This document shows, piece after piece, positions 1 to 8,055 of a stretch of DNA of 64,000 nucleotides; position 1 is the stretch's first letter; each line of letters begins with the position of its first letter. Source of the stretch: JACVRW01 sp963771715 (GTDB lineage Bacteria > Actinomycetota > Thermoleophilia > Solirubrobacterales > Thermoleophilaceae); assembly GCA_963771715.1 (NCBI GenBank), contig CAVYUQ010000011.1, positions 186,001-250,000 on the forward strand, in the 5' to 3' direction. The position numbers and the translations under genes are program-made. The notes below the pieces were generated by a model. It searched no databases, was not told where the DNA came from, and worked only from the letters and a program-made list of their open reading frames with translations.

Positions 1-195
1 GGCTCGACCAGGATCGAGGTCGAGCTGGAGCCCGACGGCGACGGCACGCTCCTGCGCTTCACGCACAGCGGGCTGCCCGACGCCGAGGCCACTGCCAAGC
101 ACGCCCACGGGTGGGATCACTACCTCGAGCGTCTCGAGATCGTCGCGCGTGGTGACGACCCGGGCCGCGACACCTGGCTCGACGGAAACATGTAG
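1..195 (+). CDS. SRPBCC/AHSA1-like domain protein, C-terminal fragment
   Basis: The window opens inside this gene; 64 codons remain before the TAG. The residues fit the C-terminal end of an AHSA1-type START-like (SRPBCC) domain: a beta strand ending in LLRFTHSGLP, then a helix with the usual G-W-x-x-Y-L-x-x-L pattern (GWDHYLERL). Such proteins form a hydrophobic cavity for ligands; no substrate can be inferred. It ends 23 bases before the DapF-like gene on the same strand, so the two may be cotranscribed. The N-terminal part lies outside the window. Confidence 0.6.
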   Translation, partial: GSTRIEVELEPDGDGTLLRFTHSGLPDAEATAKHAHGWDHYLERLEIVARGDDPGRDTWLDGNM

Positions 196-218
196 CTGCT
201 TGCGTAGAGTCCGGCGCC

Positions 219-1064
219 GTGCGCTTCGAGAAGTGGCAGGCGCTGGGCAACGACTACGTAATCGTCGAGGAACGTGAGCTCCCGTTCGAGTTGACCCCTG
301 GGCGCGTGCGCGCCATCTGCGCGCCGCACACGGGGGTCGGCTCGGACGGGATTCTGCTCATTCGGGAGACAGACGAGCCGGGCTCGGTCGCCGAGATCCG
401 CATCTACAACCCCGACGGCTCGGAGGCGCAGCTGTCCGGCAACGGGGTCCGCCAGGCGGTGATGTACCTGCGCCGCAACGGATGGACGGAGAACGACTCG
501 TTCTCGGTGCGCACCGTCGCCGGCGAGATCCGCCCGCGCATCGAGGGCGACCTCTGCACGTTGGACCTCGGCCGCGCGCGCCTGCGCGACGAGGCTGACT
601 TCCCGAGCGGCGGCGACGACGGCACCGGCACGCTCGCCTCCGCGGGTCGCGAGTTCGGCTTCCAGTTCGTGCAGGTGGGCAACCCGCAGGTGTCGATCGA
701 GGTGCCCGACGACCTCGAGGAGCTCGACCTCCAGCGCTACGGGCCGGAGATCGAGCGCAGCGAGCGGTTCCCCAACCGCACCAACGTGTCGTTCTGGCGG
801 CGCAGCGGCCCGGCCCAGATCCGCGCGCGCATCTTCGAGCGCGGGGTGGGGGAGACCATGGCGTCCGGCACCGGTGCGACGGGTGCCGCCGTGGCGGCCG
901 CCCTGCGCGGCGTGGACAGCCCGGTGACCGTGGTGCTGGACGGCGGCGAGCTCGTGGTCGAGGTGGGCGAGGAGCTGCACGTGAACCTGACCGGCTGGGC
1001 GCGCCCCGTCTACGCGGGCACGCTGAGCGAGGAATTCCTGAAGGAGCTGAATGCAACCGAGTAG
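219..1064 (+). CDS. dapF: DapF-family diaminopimelate epimerase-like protein lacking both catalytic cysteines
   Basis: A 281-residue protein with GTG start and the two-lobed DapF fold: N-terminal ALGNDY, NPDGSEA, the first-half GNG-x-R motif and the second-half ERG-x-GET motif are all present. DapF normally converts LL- to meso-diaminopimelate with two cysteines acting as acid and base. Here the first cysteine position (GNGVRQ) is Gln79 and the second (ASGTGA instead of ACGTGA) is Ser216. The conserved His of GNPH is Gln157. Glu of the ERGxGET motif remains. It overlaps a DapL-like aminotransferase by 14 bases, so a role around diaminopimelate is likely, but ordinary two-base epimerase chemistry cannot be assumed. 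A second, standard dapF elsewhere in the genome is possible. Confidence 0.8.
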   Translation: MRFEKWQALGNDYVIVEERELPFELTPGRVRAICAPHTGVGSDGILLIRETDEPGSVAEIRIYNPDGSEAQLSGNGVRQAVMYLRRNGWTENDSFSVRTVAGEIRPRIEGDLCTLDLGRARLRDEADFPSGGDDGTGTLASAGREFGFQFVQVGNPQVSIEVPDDLEELDLQRYGPEIERSERFPNRTNVSFWRRSGPAQIRARIFERGVGETMASGTGATGAAVAAALRGVDSPVTVVLDGGELVVEVGEELHVNLTGWARPVYAGTLSEEFLKELNATE

Positions 1065-2208
1065 CCGACTGGACCGCCTGCCGCCGTACCTGTTCGCGGA
1101 GCTGGAGCGAAAGATCAGGGAGAAGCGGGCGGCGGGGGTGGACGTGATCAGCCTCGGGATCGGCGATCCCGACACGCCGACGCCGCAGCCCGTGATCGAC
1201 GCGTTGGCCGCCGCCGCGAGCGACCCCGGCACGCACCAGTACCCGTCGAACCGCGGCCGCCCCGAGCTGCGCGAGGCGTTCGCGCGCTTCTACGAGCGCC
1301 GCTTCGGCGTAGCGCTCGACCCCGAGTCCGAGATCATCCCGGCGCTCGGGGCCAAGGAGTGCGTCTTCAACCTGAACCTGGCCTTCCTGGATCCCGACAG
1401 CGTGGCCCTGGCGGCCGACCCCGGCTACCCGGTCTACACCGGCGGGCCGCTGCTCGCGGGCGCCGAGGCGGTGCTGATGCCGCTGCTGCCGGAGCGCGGC
1501 TTCGCTCCCGACCTCGACGCCATCGGCGGCGACGTGGCCGAGCGCGCGCGGCTCCTGTACCTGAACTACCCGAACAACCCGACGGGCGCGATCCTGCCTG
1601 ACGGCCTGTTCGAGCGGGCGGTGGAGTTCGGCCGCGAGCACGGCGTCCTGATCGTGCACGACGCGTCGTACACCGAGACGACCTTCGACGGCTACGTGGC
1701 GCCGAGCTTCCTCGAGACGCCCGGCGCGAAGGAGGTCGGCGTGGAGGTGTTCTCGCTCTCGAAGGGCTGGAACATGACCGGCTGGCGGACGGCGGCGATA
1801 GTCGGCAACGCCGACGCCGTCGCGACGTACTGGAAGCTCAAGACGAACATCGACTCGGGCATGTTCGAGGCGGTGCAGCTGGCCGCCGCGGCTGCCCTCG
1901 ACGCCGGACCGCCGGCCGAGATGCCCGCGATCTACCAGCGCCGCCGCGACCTCGTCTGCGACGCGCTCGCCGAGATCGGCGTGGACGTGACGCCGCCGAA
2001 GGGGACGATCTACGTCTGGGCCCCGGTGCCGGCGGGACACACCTCGGCGTCCTACTGCGAGCTGGTGCTCGAGGAGTCCGGCGTGGTCGTGTCGCCGGGA
2101 GGCTCCTACGGCCCGAACGGCGAGGGCTTCTTCCGCATCTCGCTCACGGTCCCGGACGAGCGCCTCGCCGAGGCCGTCGAGCGCCTGCGCGGAAGCCTCG
2201 GGGGATAG
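1051..2208 (+). CDS. dapL: LL-diaminopimelate aminotransferase-like class I aminotransferase
   Basis: A 385-residue PLP enzyme of fold type I. The N-terminus LPPYLFAELERKI and SLGIGDPD-x-PTP are typical of the DapL-type aminotransferases, which turn tetrahydrodipicolinate directly into LL-diaminopimelate. The NPTGAI motif and the PLP lysine context FSLSKGWNMTGWR are intact. The ATG overlaps the 3' end of the DapF-like gene by 14 bases, which supports a shared lysine/peptidoglycan precursor role. Related alanine or aspartate aminotransferases share much of this pattern, so the substrate is inferred from motif similarity and the neighbour. Confidence 0.72.
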   Translation: MQPSSRLDRLPPYLFAELERKIREKRAAGVDVISLGIGDPDTPTPQPVIDALAAAASDPGTHQYPSNRGRPELREAFARFYERRFGVALDPESEIIPALGAKECVFNLNLAFLDPDSVALAADPGYPVYTGGPLLAGAEAVLMPLLPERGFAPDLDAIGGDVAERARLLYLNYPNNPTGAILPDGLFERAVEFGREHGVLIVHDASYTETTFDGYVAPSFLETPGAKEVGVEVFSLSKGWNMTGWRTAAIVGNADAVATYWKLKTNIDSGMFEAVQLAAAAALDAGPPAEMPAIYQRRRDLVCDALAEIGVDVTPPKGTIYVWAPVPAGHTSASYCELVLEESGVVVSPGGSYGPNGEGFFRISLTVPDERLAEAVERLRGSLGG

Positions 2209-2212
2209 GTCC

Positions 2213-2896
2213 GTGCACTACTGCGGCGTCGTCCCGATGCAGCGCGAGCTTCAGCTGGCGATGCTCGAGGAGGTGCGGGCGCCTGAGCCGCCGATTCGCC
2301 TCAGCGCGATCTTCTTCGAGCCGGGCTCCGCGGCGCAGGTGGCCGAGGAGCTGCGCTCACTGGGCGACGTGGTGGTGGGCGTGGGGGCGCCGCTGTCGGG
2401 CCGGCATCCCGAGCTCGAGCGCCGCGGGGTGGCGCCGCAGCCCGAGAGTCCAGAGGCGGCGCGGCTCGTGGAGCTGCTCGGCCTGCCGGTCTTCGCCTCG
2501 GACCACGGCACTGAGGGTGAGGGCACGGTCCCGGAAGGCGCCTACCACGACTTCCCGGTCTTCGAGACCACCGCCGACGGGGTGTTCTACGCGCTCCAGG
2601 GCCGCCGGCTGCCGGCGAAGCGCCATCCCTACGGCATGCAGCTCCGGATCGAGGAGCTCCTGGGCGACCGCGTCAGCGACGAGGGCGGCGACCTCTGGCA
2701 CCGCCGCATCGAGGAGCTGGACGCCGTGGCGTGCGCGCTGAGCGCGCACCGCTACGCGGTGGGGCACGCCTCCTGGATCGGCGATCCGAGCGAAGGAGTG
2801 GTCGTATTGCCGGGCGCGGGCCTCCCGGAGACGTTCCGAAGCTCGGGCGTGCTGCCACCGGTGGAGCGGCTCCAGCTACCGCCGGACCGGGGCTAA
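2213..2896 (+). CDS. DUF429-like predicted RNase H-fold protein
   Basis: A 227-residue protein starting at GTG four bases after the aminotransferase stop, so probably in the same operon. The C-terminal half matches the DUF429 pattern: an F-E-x-x-P-like strand (FPVFET), a basic K-R-H-P-x-G stretch followed by LRIEELL, then a D-A-V-A-C-A helix and GDPSEGVVVLP near the end. DUF429 proteins are predicted to have an RNase H-like fold; their reaction is not known. The N-terminal aspartate usual for that fold is not obvious (MHYCGVV), so either the start is misplaced or the family member is altered. It converges on the epimerase gene. Confidence 0.5.
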   Translation: MHYCGVVPMQRELQLAMLEEVRAPEPPIRLSAIFFEPGSAAQVAEELRSLGDVVVGVGAPLSGRHPELERRGVAPQPESPEAARLVELLGLPVFASDHGTEGEGTVPEGAYHDFPVFETTADGVFYALQGRRLPAKRHPYGMQLRIEELLGDRVSDEGGDLWHRRIEELDAVACALSAHRYAVGHASWIGDPSEGVVVLPGAGLPETFRSSGVLPPVERLQLPPDRG

Positions 2897-3914
2897 CCGC
2901 TCCGGCTGTCCTGCCTAGGTGTTGCCACCCAACCTTTAGGCAGGACGGTCGAACGAGCTGTTCGATCGTCTCGCGCAGCCCCGTATCGAGATCCCGCGGC
3001 CCATACCCCAGCTCCCGCCGCGCCTTGTCGTCCTTCGCCCAGTAGGTCACGTTGTGGGCGGCCGAGATCATCTCGCGGAAGTTCGGCGGCAGCCCCATTG
3101 CGGGGCCCACCCAGCGGCTCACCGGGATCATCGCCTTCAGCATGACCGGCGGGACCTTCATGCGGGGCGGCTTCTGGCCGCCGATGGCCGCGGCCTTGTC
3201 GATCAGCGCGCCCTGGGTCGTGATCTCACCGCCGAGCACGTAGGACTCGCCGGGCATTCCCTTGTCGTACGCGAGCAGGATGCCGTCCGCCACGTCGTCC
3301 ACGTGCACCATGTTGAGCCCGAGCTCGGGGAACGCCTTCGCCGGCATCTTGCCCGTGCTCGCCTGCTCGATCATCTGCCCGACGAGCGCGTGGTCGCCAG
3401 GCCCGTAGACGGACCCGGGCTGCACGATCACGACCGGGGCGCCCTGCGCCGCTCGCTCCTCGGCCAGCTTGTGCGCGCGGTACTTGGTCTCGTCGTAGGT
3501 TGAGACGAAGCCATCCGCCTCGTCGCGCTCGTAGCTCTCGTCGACCGTCTGGCCGTTCGTGTTCCCGAAGATGTTGATCGTGGAGACGTAGACGATGCGG
3601 TCGACCCCCGCGTCCGCGGCCGCGTCGAGCACGCGTTCCGTGCCGCGCACGTTCGAGTCGCGCATCGACTCGCGCTTCGACGCCGCCATCCCAACGCGGT
3701 AGTCGGCGGCGATGTGGAAGACGGCCTGGCAGCCCTCCATGCCGCGCCGGATGGCGTCGGCGTCGCCGAGGTCGCCCTGAACCACCTCGGCGTCGAGTCC
3801 CGCCGCCTTCTCCGGCGAGCGCGCGAGCACCACCACGTCGTCGCCACGGTCGCGCAGGCGCTTCACCACGCGCGACCCGATGAACCCCGTTCCACCAGTC
3901 ACAAACGCTCTCAC
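2673..3914 (-). CDS. NAD(P)-dependent epimerase/dehydratase (extended SDR), run-on 3' end
   Basis: Starts at GTG (VRAFVTGGTGFIG) with the Rossmann GGTGFIG signature, ID-like strand VVVLARS, and the catalytic Tyr-x3-Lys (YDETK). It resembles nucleoside-diphosphate-sugar epimerases and dihydroflavonol-reductase-like SDRs; the substrate is unknown. Recognisable homology ends near base 2945 (GLRETIEQLV). The open frame then continues without a stop through a 10-bp hairpin and 224 bases of the convergent DUF429 gene. A TAA lies one frame away at 2936-2938, so a single-base error could have hidden the true stop. The divergent hflX starts 31 bases upstream, so the two share a short promoter region. 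Confidence 0.75.
   Translation of the reverse strand: MRAFVTGGTGFIGSRVVKRLRDRGDDVVVLARSPEKAAGLDAEVVQGDLGDADAIRRGMEGCQAVFHIAADYRVGMAASKRESMRDSNVRGTERVLDAAADAGVDRIVYVSTINIFGNTNGQTVDESYERDEADGFVSTYDETKYRAHKLAEERAAQGAPVVIVQPGSVYGPGDHALVGQMIEQASTGKMPAKAFPELGLNMVHVDDVADGILLAYDKGMPGESYVLGGEITTQGALIDKAAAIGGQKPPRMKVPPVMLKAMIPVSRWVGPAMGLPPNFREMISAAHNVTYWAKDDKARRELGYGPRDLDTGLRETIEQLVRPSCLKVGWQHLGRTAGAVSPGPAVAGAAPPVAARPSFGTSPGGPRPAIRPLLRSDRRSRRRAPPRSGARSARTPRRPAPRCGGARGRRPRR
2908..2946. terminator. Hairpin between convergent genes, candidate bidirectional terminator
   Basis: A perfect 10-bp inverted repeat (gtcctgccta at 2908-2917, taggcaggac at 2937-2946) with a 19-nt loop lies just past the DUF429 stop. 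It has no T-run on either side. Its position between convergent genes suggests termination or 3'-end protection for both. Confidence 0.5.
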
Positions 3915-3945
3915 GGCGCGGCACTCTAGCTCTACACTCAGAGCA

Positions 3946-5232
3946 GTGCAGCAGTCATCGAACGGCGACACGAGACGCGCAGCTCAGCGCGCGCTGACGA
4001 TCGGTGTCGCCCCCAACGACCTCGACCTGACCGAGCTTCGCGAGCTGCTCCGCACGGCCGGCGTGGCCGTGAGCGGAGAGATGGTCCAGCGGCGCGATCG
4101 CCCCGATCCGGACCGCTACTTCGGCCGCGGCAAGCTCACCGAGCTCAAGCAGGCCGTGAAGGACGCGGACGCCAACCTGGTGGCGGTGGACGACGAGCTG
4201 CTGCCGCGCCAGGAGCGCAACCTCGAGGAGGAGCTCGGCGTGCCGGTGATCGACCGCACGGCGATCATCCTCGACATCTTCGCCGACCACGCCCGCTCGG
4301 CCGAGGGCAAGCTCCAGGTGGAGCTCGCGCAGCTCGAGTACAACCTCGCGCGCATGCGCGGGCTGTGGACGCACCTCGAGCGCCTCGGCGCCGGCCGCAT
4401 CGACGGCGGCATCGGCACCAGGGGCCCGGGCGAGTCGCAGATCGAGACCGACCGCCGCCTGGCGCGCGACCGCATCTCCGCGCTCCGGCGCCGCCTGCGC
4501 GAGACCAAGGCCACGCGCGCCACGATGCGCAGCGAGCGCGAGCGCGCCGGCCTTCCGACGGTGGCGCTCGCCGGCTACACCAACGCCGGCAAGTCGACGC
4601 TGCTCAACACCATGACCGGCTCCGACGTGGGCGTGCGCGAGCGCCTCTTCCACACGCTCGACCCGACCACGCGCTCGTTCGAGATCTCGGGGCGCCAGTA
4701 CCTGCTCACCGACACGGTCGGCTTCATCCGCAAGCTCCCGCACCAGCTGGTGGAGGCGTTCTCGGCCACGCTCGAGGAGGCGATGGGCGCGGACCTGATC
4801 GTCCACGTGGTGGACGCCTCGGCACCCGAGGAGGACCTGCACCAGATGATGGCCGCCGTCGACGACGTGCTGGACGAGATCGGAGCGGGGGACAGGCCGC
4901 GGCTGCTCGCGCTCAACAAGGTCGACCTGCTGGACGCCGAGCGCCGGCGCGAGCTGTCCTTCCGGCTGCCCGACGCCGTGCAGGTGTCCGGGGCGACGGG
5001 CGAGGGACTGGACGAGCTGCGCGAGGCGATCGAAGCGCGCTTCCTGGCCACCCTGCGCCCGATGGAGCTGCTCGTGCCCTACGAGGAGGGCGGCAGCCTC
5101 TCGGAGCTCCACGACCTGGCCGGCGAGCTGGAGCGCGAGGACACCCCCGAGGGCGTCCGCATCCGCGCCCGCGTGCCGGCGGCCGCGGCGCAGCGCTTCG
5201 AGCGTTTCTCAGACAACGGTTCTGCCCGCTAA
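3946..5232 (+). CDS. hflX: GTPase HflX
   Basis: About 428 residues from GTG 3946, which I prefer over upstream starts because these would run into the divergent epimerase gene. The N-terminal HflX domain contains the glycine-rich YFGRGKLTEL segment and the middle coiled-coil GTRGPGESQIETDRR. The GTPase domain has G1 GYTNAGKST (residues 210-218), switch II DTVGFIRKLP and G4 NKVD. HflX binds the 50S subunit and splits stalled or heat-damaged 70S ribosomes. It stands alone on this strand, with a haem peroxidase gene 61 bases downstream. Confidence 0.93.
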   Translation: MQQSSNGDTRRAAQRALTIGVAPNDLDLTELRELLRTAGVAVSGEMVQRRDRPDPDRYFGRGKLTELKQAVKDADANLVAVDDELLPRQERNLEEELGVPVIDRTAIILDIFADHARSAEGKLQVELAQLEYNLARMRGLWTHLERLGAGRIDGGIGTRGPGESQIETDRRLARDRISALRRRLRETKATRATMRSERERAGLPTVALAGYTNAGKSTLLNTMTGSDVGVRERLFHTLDPTTRSFEISGRQYLLTDTVGFIRKLPHQLVEAFSATLEEAMGADLIVHVVDASAPEEDLHQMMAAVDDVLDEIGAGDRPRLLALNKVDLLDAERRRELSFRLPDAVQVSGATGEGLDELREAIEARFLATLRPMELLVPYEEGGSLSELHDLAGELEREDTPEGVRIRARVPAAAAQRFERFSDNGSAR

Positions 5233-5293
5233 TCAGTGCATTTCTCGTAAGCGCCCACACGGCGACATAAGGGGATGGGAGGGTCCGCCCACC

Positions 5294-6865
5294 ATGGAAA
5301 AGCACGGTTCCGAGAGCTATTTCGTCATTGGCGAGGGTCTGCTGGGAGAGAGCATCGAGGGCCGCGACGCGCCGGTCATCGCGAGCGTGGCTGGTGTAAC
5401 AGCGCCGCCGTTCCGCTTCTCGAGGATGGGCCCGCGCGGCGTGAACCGCCAGCTCGGCGCGCCGAACAGGCGGCGGATCGCGAACGCCATGGTCGGGCGC
5501 GGCTCGGCCGCGGGGTCGATCCCCGCGGGCTTTACCTACCTGGGCCAGTTCATCGACCACGACCTGACCTTCGACAAGACGACGGTCACGCTCGGCACCC
5601 ATATCTCCCCGGCCCAGCTGATCCAGGCGAGGTCGCCCAGCCTCGACCTCGATTCGCTCTACGGCGCCGGTCCGCAGGAGCCAGCCTCGGCTGACTTCTA
5701 CCAGGCCGACGGGCTCCACCTGAGGATGGGGAGAACCGTCGGCCCGCCCAACCGGCAGGGGTTCGACCTTCCGCGCGGCGCCGGCAGCACGAACGCTCAG
5801 CGCCGGAGGGCGATCATCCCGGACAAGCGAAACGACGAGAACCTCGCCGTCGCGCAGACCCATCTGGCGATGATCCGCTTCCACAACCGCGTGGTGGACA
5901 CGCAGCTCGGCGGCGTCCCCGCTTCGCAGCGGTTCGCCCGCGCGCGCGAGATCGTGACCAAGCACTACCAGTGGATGATCCGCACGGACTTCCTGCCGCG
6001 GATCTGCCGCACGGGCGTGGTGAACGACGTCTTCAACAACGGGCGCAAGGCGTTCGAGGTCGGCGCGACGCCCACCGACCCCCCGACCATGCCGATCGAG
6101 TTCTCGGTGGCCGGTTTCCGGCTAGGGCACTCGATGATCCGCGGCGCCTACAACTGGAACATCAACTTCCCCAGCGGGGCCGGCACTCTCGACTTCCTGT
6201 TCACGTTCTCGGCGACGGGCGGGAACCTGGGCGGCGACACGCGGCTCGCGGACATCTGGGTGGCCGACTGGCGCCGGCTGTACGACTTCACCGAGGCGAA
6301 CCGGCCGAATCTCAGGCCGCCTGCCGGCGAGGGCAACCGCGCGATGCGGATCGACACGCGGCTGGTGAACCCGCTCGGCAGCCTGCCGCGCGGCTCGTTT
6401 GGCGGGACCGCCGCGGACGAGAACACGTTCGCCGCGAACCTGGCGTTCCGCAACCTGACGCGGGCGAGCATGCTGCGGCTCGCCACCGGGCAGCAGATGG
6501 CGCGCTTCATGCGAAATCACGGCGTGAACGTCACGACGCTCACGCGCGCTCAGATCCGCGACGGCAACAACGGGGCCGACATCGGCAACCTGACGCAGCC
6601 GATGCGCGAGGCGCTGCTGCGGAACACGCCGCTGTGGTTCTACATCCTGCGTGAGGCCGAGTTCGGCGGCGGCAGGCTGCGCGGCGTGGGCGCCCGCATC
6701 GTCGCGGAGACGCTCCACCGCGCGATGGAGGGCAGCGAGCACTCGATCGTCAGGGATACGGCGTTCCGCCCGAGCCTCGGCCCGAACAGCAACACCTTCC
6801 GCATGGTGGACCTGATGCTGTTCGCGTTCGAGGGCAAGAAGACGCTGCTCGCGCCGCTCGGCTGA
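5294..6865 (+). CDS. Animal-type haem peroxidase family protein
   Basis: A 523-residue protein of the peroxidase-cyclooxygenase (An_peroxidase) superfamily. FTYLGQFIDHDLTFD carries the distal haem histidine (His89); IRFHNRVVD and RLGHSMIRGAYN carry the conserved helix and the proximal histidine (His279). No signal peptide is evident: the N-terminus MEKHGSESYFV is polar, so the protein is probably cytoplasmic or exported by another route. Bacterial members oxidise halides or organic substrates with peroxide; the substrate here is unknown. A purine-rich aaggggatgggaggg stretch precedes the ATG. Not obviously in an operon with hflX. Confidence 0.85.
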   Translation: MEKHGSESYFVIGEGLLGESIEGRDAPVIASVAGVTAPPFRFSRMGPRGVNRQLGAPNRRRIANAMVGRGSAAGSIPAGFTYLGQFIDHDLTFDKTTVTLGTHISPAQLIQARSPSLDLDSLYGAGPQEPASADFYQADGLHLRMGRTVGPPNRQGFDLPRGAGSTNAQRRRAIIPDKRNDENLAVAQTHLAMIRFHNRVVDTQLGGVPASQRFARAREIVTKHYQWMIRTDFLPRICRTGVVNDVFNNGRKAFEVGATPTDPPTMPIEFSVAGFRLGHSMIRGAYNWNINFPSGAGTLDFLFTFSATGGNLGGDTRLADIWVADWRRLYDFTEANRPNLRPPAGEGNRAMRIDTRLVNPLGSLPRGSFGGTAADENTFAANLAFRNLTRASMLRLATGQQMARFMRNHGVNVTTLTRAQIRDGNNGADIGNLTQPMREALLRNTPLWFYILREAEFGGGRLRGVGARIVAETLHRAMEGSEHSIVRDTAFRPSLGPNSNTFRMVDLMLFAFEGKKTLLAPLG

Positions 6866-6887
6866 CCGGCGGCATTATCGTCGGGCC

Positions 6888-7283
6888 ATGGGAGAGGCCC
6901 TGGAGATCGCGCGGCGCCACTACGACGCCTTCCATAACCAGGACTGGGATACCTTCTTCGCGCTCTACGACCCCGAGGTGGAGGTCGACCTGTCCCGCTC
7001 CGGGATCCCGGACGGTGGGATCCACCACGGGCACGACGGGCTCCGCGCGGCCTGGGCGAAGTGGCGCGGCGTCTGGGACGACTACAGCTTCGAGGTGGAG
7101 GAGCTCACCGAGCTAGGTGACCGCGTGCTGTCGCTCACCCGCATCCACGCTCGCTCCAAGGGCCGGGGAGTGGTCACCGAGGTCAGCGCCGGCGAGCTGC
7201 TCACGGTGCGCGACGGCCTGATCGTGCACTTCGTGAACTTCCTGGACCGCGACGACGCGCTCCGCGAGGCGGGCCTCGGCTAG
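6888..7283 (+). CDS. SnoaL/NTF2-like protein
   Basis: A 131-residue NTF2-fold protein: an N-terminal helix pair (ARRHYDAFHNQDWDTFFALYDPEVE) followed by the strand GIHHGHDGLRAAW and a C-terminal sheet ending IVHFVNFLDRDDALREAGL, the usual pattern of SnoaL-like and ketosteroid-isomerase-like proteins. No catalytic set is diagnostic, so the function is open. The gene follows the haem peroxidase by 22 bases on the same strand. Its TAG interlocks with the stop of the convergent MazG gene in one CTAG. Confidence 0.7.
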   Translation: MGEALEIARRHYDAFHNQDWDTFFALYDPEVEVDLSRSGIPDGGIHHGHDGLRAAWAKWRGVWDDYSFEVEELTELGDRVLSLTRIHARSKGRGVVTEVSAGELLTVRDGLIVHFVNFLDRDDALREAGLG

Positions 7284-7612
7284 CGCGAGTCGCCGCTGCC
7301 CGCCAGCACGCCCCGCTCCTGGCGCGACAGCAGCTTGGACAGGTTCTCGTCGGCGATCGCGTCGAGGTCGAGACCGGCCTCGGTGGCCAGCTGGGCCACG
7401 TACCAGAGCACGTCGCCGAGCTCGGCCGCCAGCGCGGCCCGGCGCTCGTCGGTGAGCACGCCGCCGTCGTCGCGAAGGGCCTTCTTGACCTTCTCCGCCG
7501 CCTCGCCCGCCTCGCCGCAGAGGCCGAGGGCGGGGTAGGTCAGGTTGTCTCCGGCGTCGGGATAGACGGCCGTGGCGCGCGAACGCTGCTGATAGTCGGA
7601 GAGTTGCACCAA
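7280..7612 (-). CDS. MazG-like nucleotide pyrophosphohydrolase
   Basis: A 110-residue all-alpha NTP-PPase. The metal-binding E-x-x-E pairs are in GLCGEAGEAAEKVKK and ELGDVLWYVAQLA, with the acidic DENLSKLLSR helix after them. Single-domain members hydrolyse (d)NTPs to the monophosphate and pyrophosphate, a nucleotide-pool cleaning role. The stop shares a CTAG with the convergent SnoaL gene. Its start at 7612 is 38 bases from the divergent STAS gene. Confidence 0.82.
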   Translation of the reverse strand: MVQLSDYQQRSRATAVYPDAGDNLTYPALGLCGEAGEAAEKVKKALRDDGGVLTDERRAALAAELGDVLWYVAQLATEAGLDLDAIADENLSKLLSRQERGVLAGSGDSR

Positions 7613-7650
7613 GCGACCGTAGCGCGCGCGGAAGACAGAGAAGACATAGG

Positions 7651-8022
7651 ATGGCCGATGCCGTGATTTCGCTTGCCGTGGAGCGGAGTCGAGTGGATGG
7701 ATACGAGCTGCTCGCAGTAGAGGGCGAGCTCGACATCGCCACGGCTCCTCGCATGATCGCTGCGCTCAACGAGTCGTTCGCGCAGCTGGATATGCCCCTG
7801 ATCGTGGACCTCTCCAGCGTCGACTTCATGGACTCCACGGGCCTCGCCCTGCTGATGAACGCGTACCGGCGGGTGAAGCGGCGCGGGCAGGGATTCGCGA
7901 TCGTCTGCCCCGGCGGGCCGATCTCGCGGGTGTTCGAGATCGCGGACATGGTCGACAGCCTCCACGTGTTCCCGGACCGGGCCAGCGCGGAGGAGGCTGC
8001 CACCAAGCGGCAGGGGGGTTGA
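7651..8022 (+). CDS. STAS-domain anti-sigma factor antagonist (SpoIIAA/RsbV-like)
   Basis: A 123-residue single STAS domain. The phosphorylatable serine is in the usual loop (DFMDSTGLALLM), and the family strand order VEGELDIATAP ... LIVDLSSVDF ... FAIVCPGGPISRVFEI is clear. Such proteins are phosphorylated by a partner anti-sigma kinase and, when unphosphorylated, free a sigma factor. No kinase or sigma gene adjoins it, so its partner is elsewhere. A GspE-type ATPase gene starts 33 bases downstream on the same strand. Confidence 0.85.
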   Translation: MADAVISLAVERSRVDGYELLAVEGELDIATAPRMIAALNESFAQLDMPLIVDLSSVDFMDSTGLALLMNAYRRVKRRGQGFAIVCPGGPISRVFEIADMVDSLHVFPDRASAEEAATKRQGG

Positions 8023-8055
8023 TCCAAAGGGCGTCCCTGCCGATACGGGTGGGGT

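Noticed and set aside
120..2040. Long minus-strand open frames opposite the DapF-like and aminotransferase genes
   Set aside because: They mirror strongly conserved plus-strand genes and show only His/Arg/Gly-rich low-complexity sequence.
2673..2935. Arg/Pro-rich C-terminal extension of the epimerase
   Set aside because: It is antisense to the DUF429 coding region and lies past a hairpin; composition is that of a shadow frame. A lost stop is more likely than a real domain.
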